Assembly (NCBI GenBank): GCA_019752975.1 | Contig: JAIELM010000310.1 | Coordinates: 1 to 7,070 of the forward strand | DNA from: Undibacterium sp. | GTDB lineage: Bacteria; Pseudomonadota; Gammaproteobacteria; Burkholderiales; Burkholderiaceae_D | DNA: 7,070 nucleotides | Reading direction: 5' to 3' | Part shown: in pieces, positions 6,208 to 7,070 of the stretch | Layout: the number at the start of each line of letters is the position of its first letter | How positions within the stretch are numbered: position 1 is the first letter of the stretch | Notes under the pieces: generated by a model | What the model saw: only the letters and a program-made list of their open reading frames with translations | The model's database searches: none | What the model was told of the DNA's origin: nothing | Translations under genes and position numbers: made by a program

Positions 6208-6806
6208 ATGCTCAAGAATTAAAAATACTACGCCCCGACCTCGCATTTATTGCCGATTGGATTGCGCCCAATTCACATGTACTCGACGTCGGTTGCGGTG
6301 ATGGTGTCATGCTAGATTACTTGAGTAGCGACAAACAATGCAGTGGCTACGGGATAGAAATTCTTGACGATAAAGTTTTAGAAAGCGCCAAGCGCGGCAT
6401 CAACGTGATTCAACAAGACATGGAGAATGGGCTATCGCTGTTTGGCGACCAAGCATTTGATACCGTACTTTGCCTATCTTCTTTGCAAATGATGAAGCAC
6501 GTCGAGCCGCTACTACGTGATATCGCCAGAGTCGGTGTGGAGGCCATTGTTTCCTTTCCTAACTTTGGCTATTGGCCGCATCGCACGGCATTGTTGCGTG
6601 GCAAAATGCCGGTTTCTAAATCGCTGCCATATGAGTGGTACGACACCCCGAACGTGCGTTGTGCAACCATATTTGACTTTGCTGACCTTGCTAACGATGT
6701 CGGCCTACAGGTGGTCGAGTGCGTTGCTCTGCATGAGGGAAAGGTGATTCGCTTCTTGCCTAATTTGCGTGGAAGTTTGGCGGTATTTCGTTTGAAAAAG
6801 AAATAA
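6204..6806 (+). CDS. metW: methionine biosynthesis protein MetW
   Basis: The protein has 200 residues, the normal length for MetW. It has a class I SAM-methyltransferase-like fold: motif [11 protein letters not shown] (25-34), an acidic end of strand 2 in YGIEI (49-53), QDMENGL (71-77) and [11 protein letters not shown] (85-95). The family signatures [11 protein letters not shown] (117-127) and [10 protein letters not shown] (142-151) are present. No methyl acceptor is established as general for the family. MetW is found next to MetX in many proteobacteria and is thought to act with it in homoserine acylation. ATG 6204 overlaps the metX stop as ATGA with a strong Shine-Dalgarno, so the two are surely one operon and probably made in fixed ratio. 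Gene order and motifs leave little doubt about identity; the precise molecular role is less certain. Confidence 0.95.
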   Translation: MNAQELKILRPDLAFIADWIAPNSHVLDVGCGDGVMLDYLSSDKQCSGYGIEILDDKVLESAKRGINVIQQDMENGLSLFGDQAFDTVLCLSSLQMMKHVEPLLRDIARVGVEAIVSFPNFGYWPHRTALLRGKMPVSKSLPYEWYDTPNVRCATIFDFADLANDVGLQVVECVALHEGKVIRFLPNLRGSLAVFRLKKK

Positions 6807-6841
6807 AGTGAGCGCTTGTGTCAGGCCTAAAAGCCATTGTT

Positions 6842-6888
6842 CGTCGTGCTATCTAGGACGTCTTTCTAGCAAATTTTTAGTGGCGACG
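6842..6888 (+). terminator. possible weak terminator structure after metW
   Basis: Nested inverted repeats cgtcg (6842-6846)/cgacg (6884-6888) and gcta (6848-6851)/tagc (6867-6870) flank a run of five T (6874-6878). The stems are short, so this is only a suggestion for the end of the metXW transcript. Otherwise the 197-nt spacer to the next gene contains AT-rich sequence with a doubled aagagcaaaa motif at about 6893-6912. Confidence 0.25.
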
Positions 6889-6966
6889 ATATAAGAGCAA
6901 AAAAGAGCAAAATAAGAGGCATGTGGTTTGAATTTGCTTTTGTTTGCATTTCAATTTGATATGGAA

Positions 6967-6975
6967 TGCTACACT
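6967..6975 (+). promoter_or_regulatory. candidate extended -10 promoter for the 3' edge gene
   Basis: TGC-TACACT (6967-6975) fits an extended -10 element (TG-n-TAnnnT) and ends 28 nt before the ATG at 7004. A possible -35, TTGCAT (6944-6949), is 20 nt upstream, rather far, which an extended -10 can tolerate. It suggests that the next gene has its own promoter and is not part of the metXW operon. Confidence 0.35.
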
Positions 6976-7003
6976 CTCGGAAAATATTTGAAAGTAGATC
7001 GCT

Positions 7004-7070
7004 ATGAAAAAGAAACTTTTAGTCATCGTCCTGAGTGCGACGCTAGCATCCTTGGCTCAGTCTCAGGAGC
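7004..7070 (+). CDS. N-terminus of an exported protein (cut by the window edge)
   Basis: Twenty-two codons are visible, starting at ATG 7004. They encode a typical Sec signal peptide: three lysines after the start, a hydrophobic core LLVIVLSATLASLA, and a small-residue region (AQSQE) where cleavage could occur. The frame is open to the window end. Only a weak purine stretch (gaaag, 6989-6993) precedes the ATG. An extended -10 promoter candidate lies upstream. The mature protein is outside the window, so no function can be named; it should be a periplasmic or outer-membrane protein. Confidence 0.6.
   Translation, partial: MKKKLLVIVLSATLASLAQSQE

Overview
The window looks like a chromosomal piece of a betaproteobacterium. 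The best evidence is the metX–metW pair: the two genes overlap by four bases, and the MetX protein has the Burkholderiales-type sequence ([52 protein letters not shown]). Moderate GC content and many palindromic intergenic repeats would fit the Oxalobacteraceae (for example an Undibacterium-like organism), but that narrower placement is inference.

Layout. Positions 1-117 hold a short element with no coding capacity and perfect 16-bp terminal inverted repeats (MITE-like), followed by a small terminator-like hairpin. A plus-strand gene (268-2565) encodes an exported outer-membrane-type protein with a CBM9-like N-terminal domain and a DUF5916 C-terminal barrel region. The convergent spacer 2566-3039 contains no gene. 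It holds three large hairpins: one directly behind the DUF5916 gene, and two related ~96-nt hairpins, each framed by its own different pair of inverted repeats. A minus-strand gene (4677-3040) encodes an exported M28-family zinc peptidase. The divergent spacer 4678-5055 carries a T-rich repeat in the peptidase leader, a 14-bp tandem repeat, a weak promoter candidate and a hairpin that could mask the metX ribosome binding site. Then come metX (5056-6207) and metW (6204-6806) as a translationally coupled pair. The 3' edge shows the first 22 codons of another exported protein (from 7004).

How the genes work together. MetX activates homoserine by O-acylation, the entry step of methionine synthesis, and MetW is its usual operon partner. 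The DUF5916 protein and the M28 peptidase are both envelope or exported proteins, but they are transcribed towards each other and nothing in the sequence ties them to one pathway. The repeat-dense convergent spacer probably ends transcription from both sides. No CRISPR array, tRNA, rRNA, transposase, phage gene or defence system is present. The most unusual content is the repeat architecture of the spacers, not the proteins.
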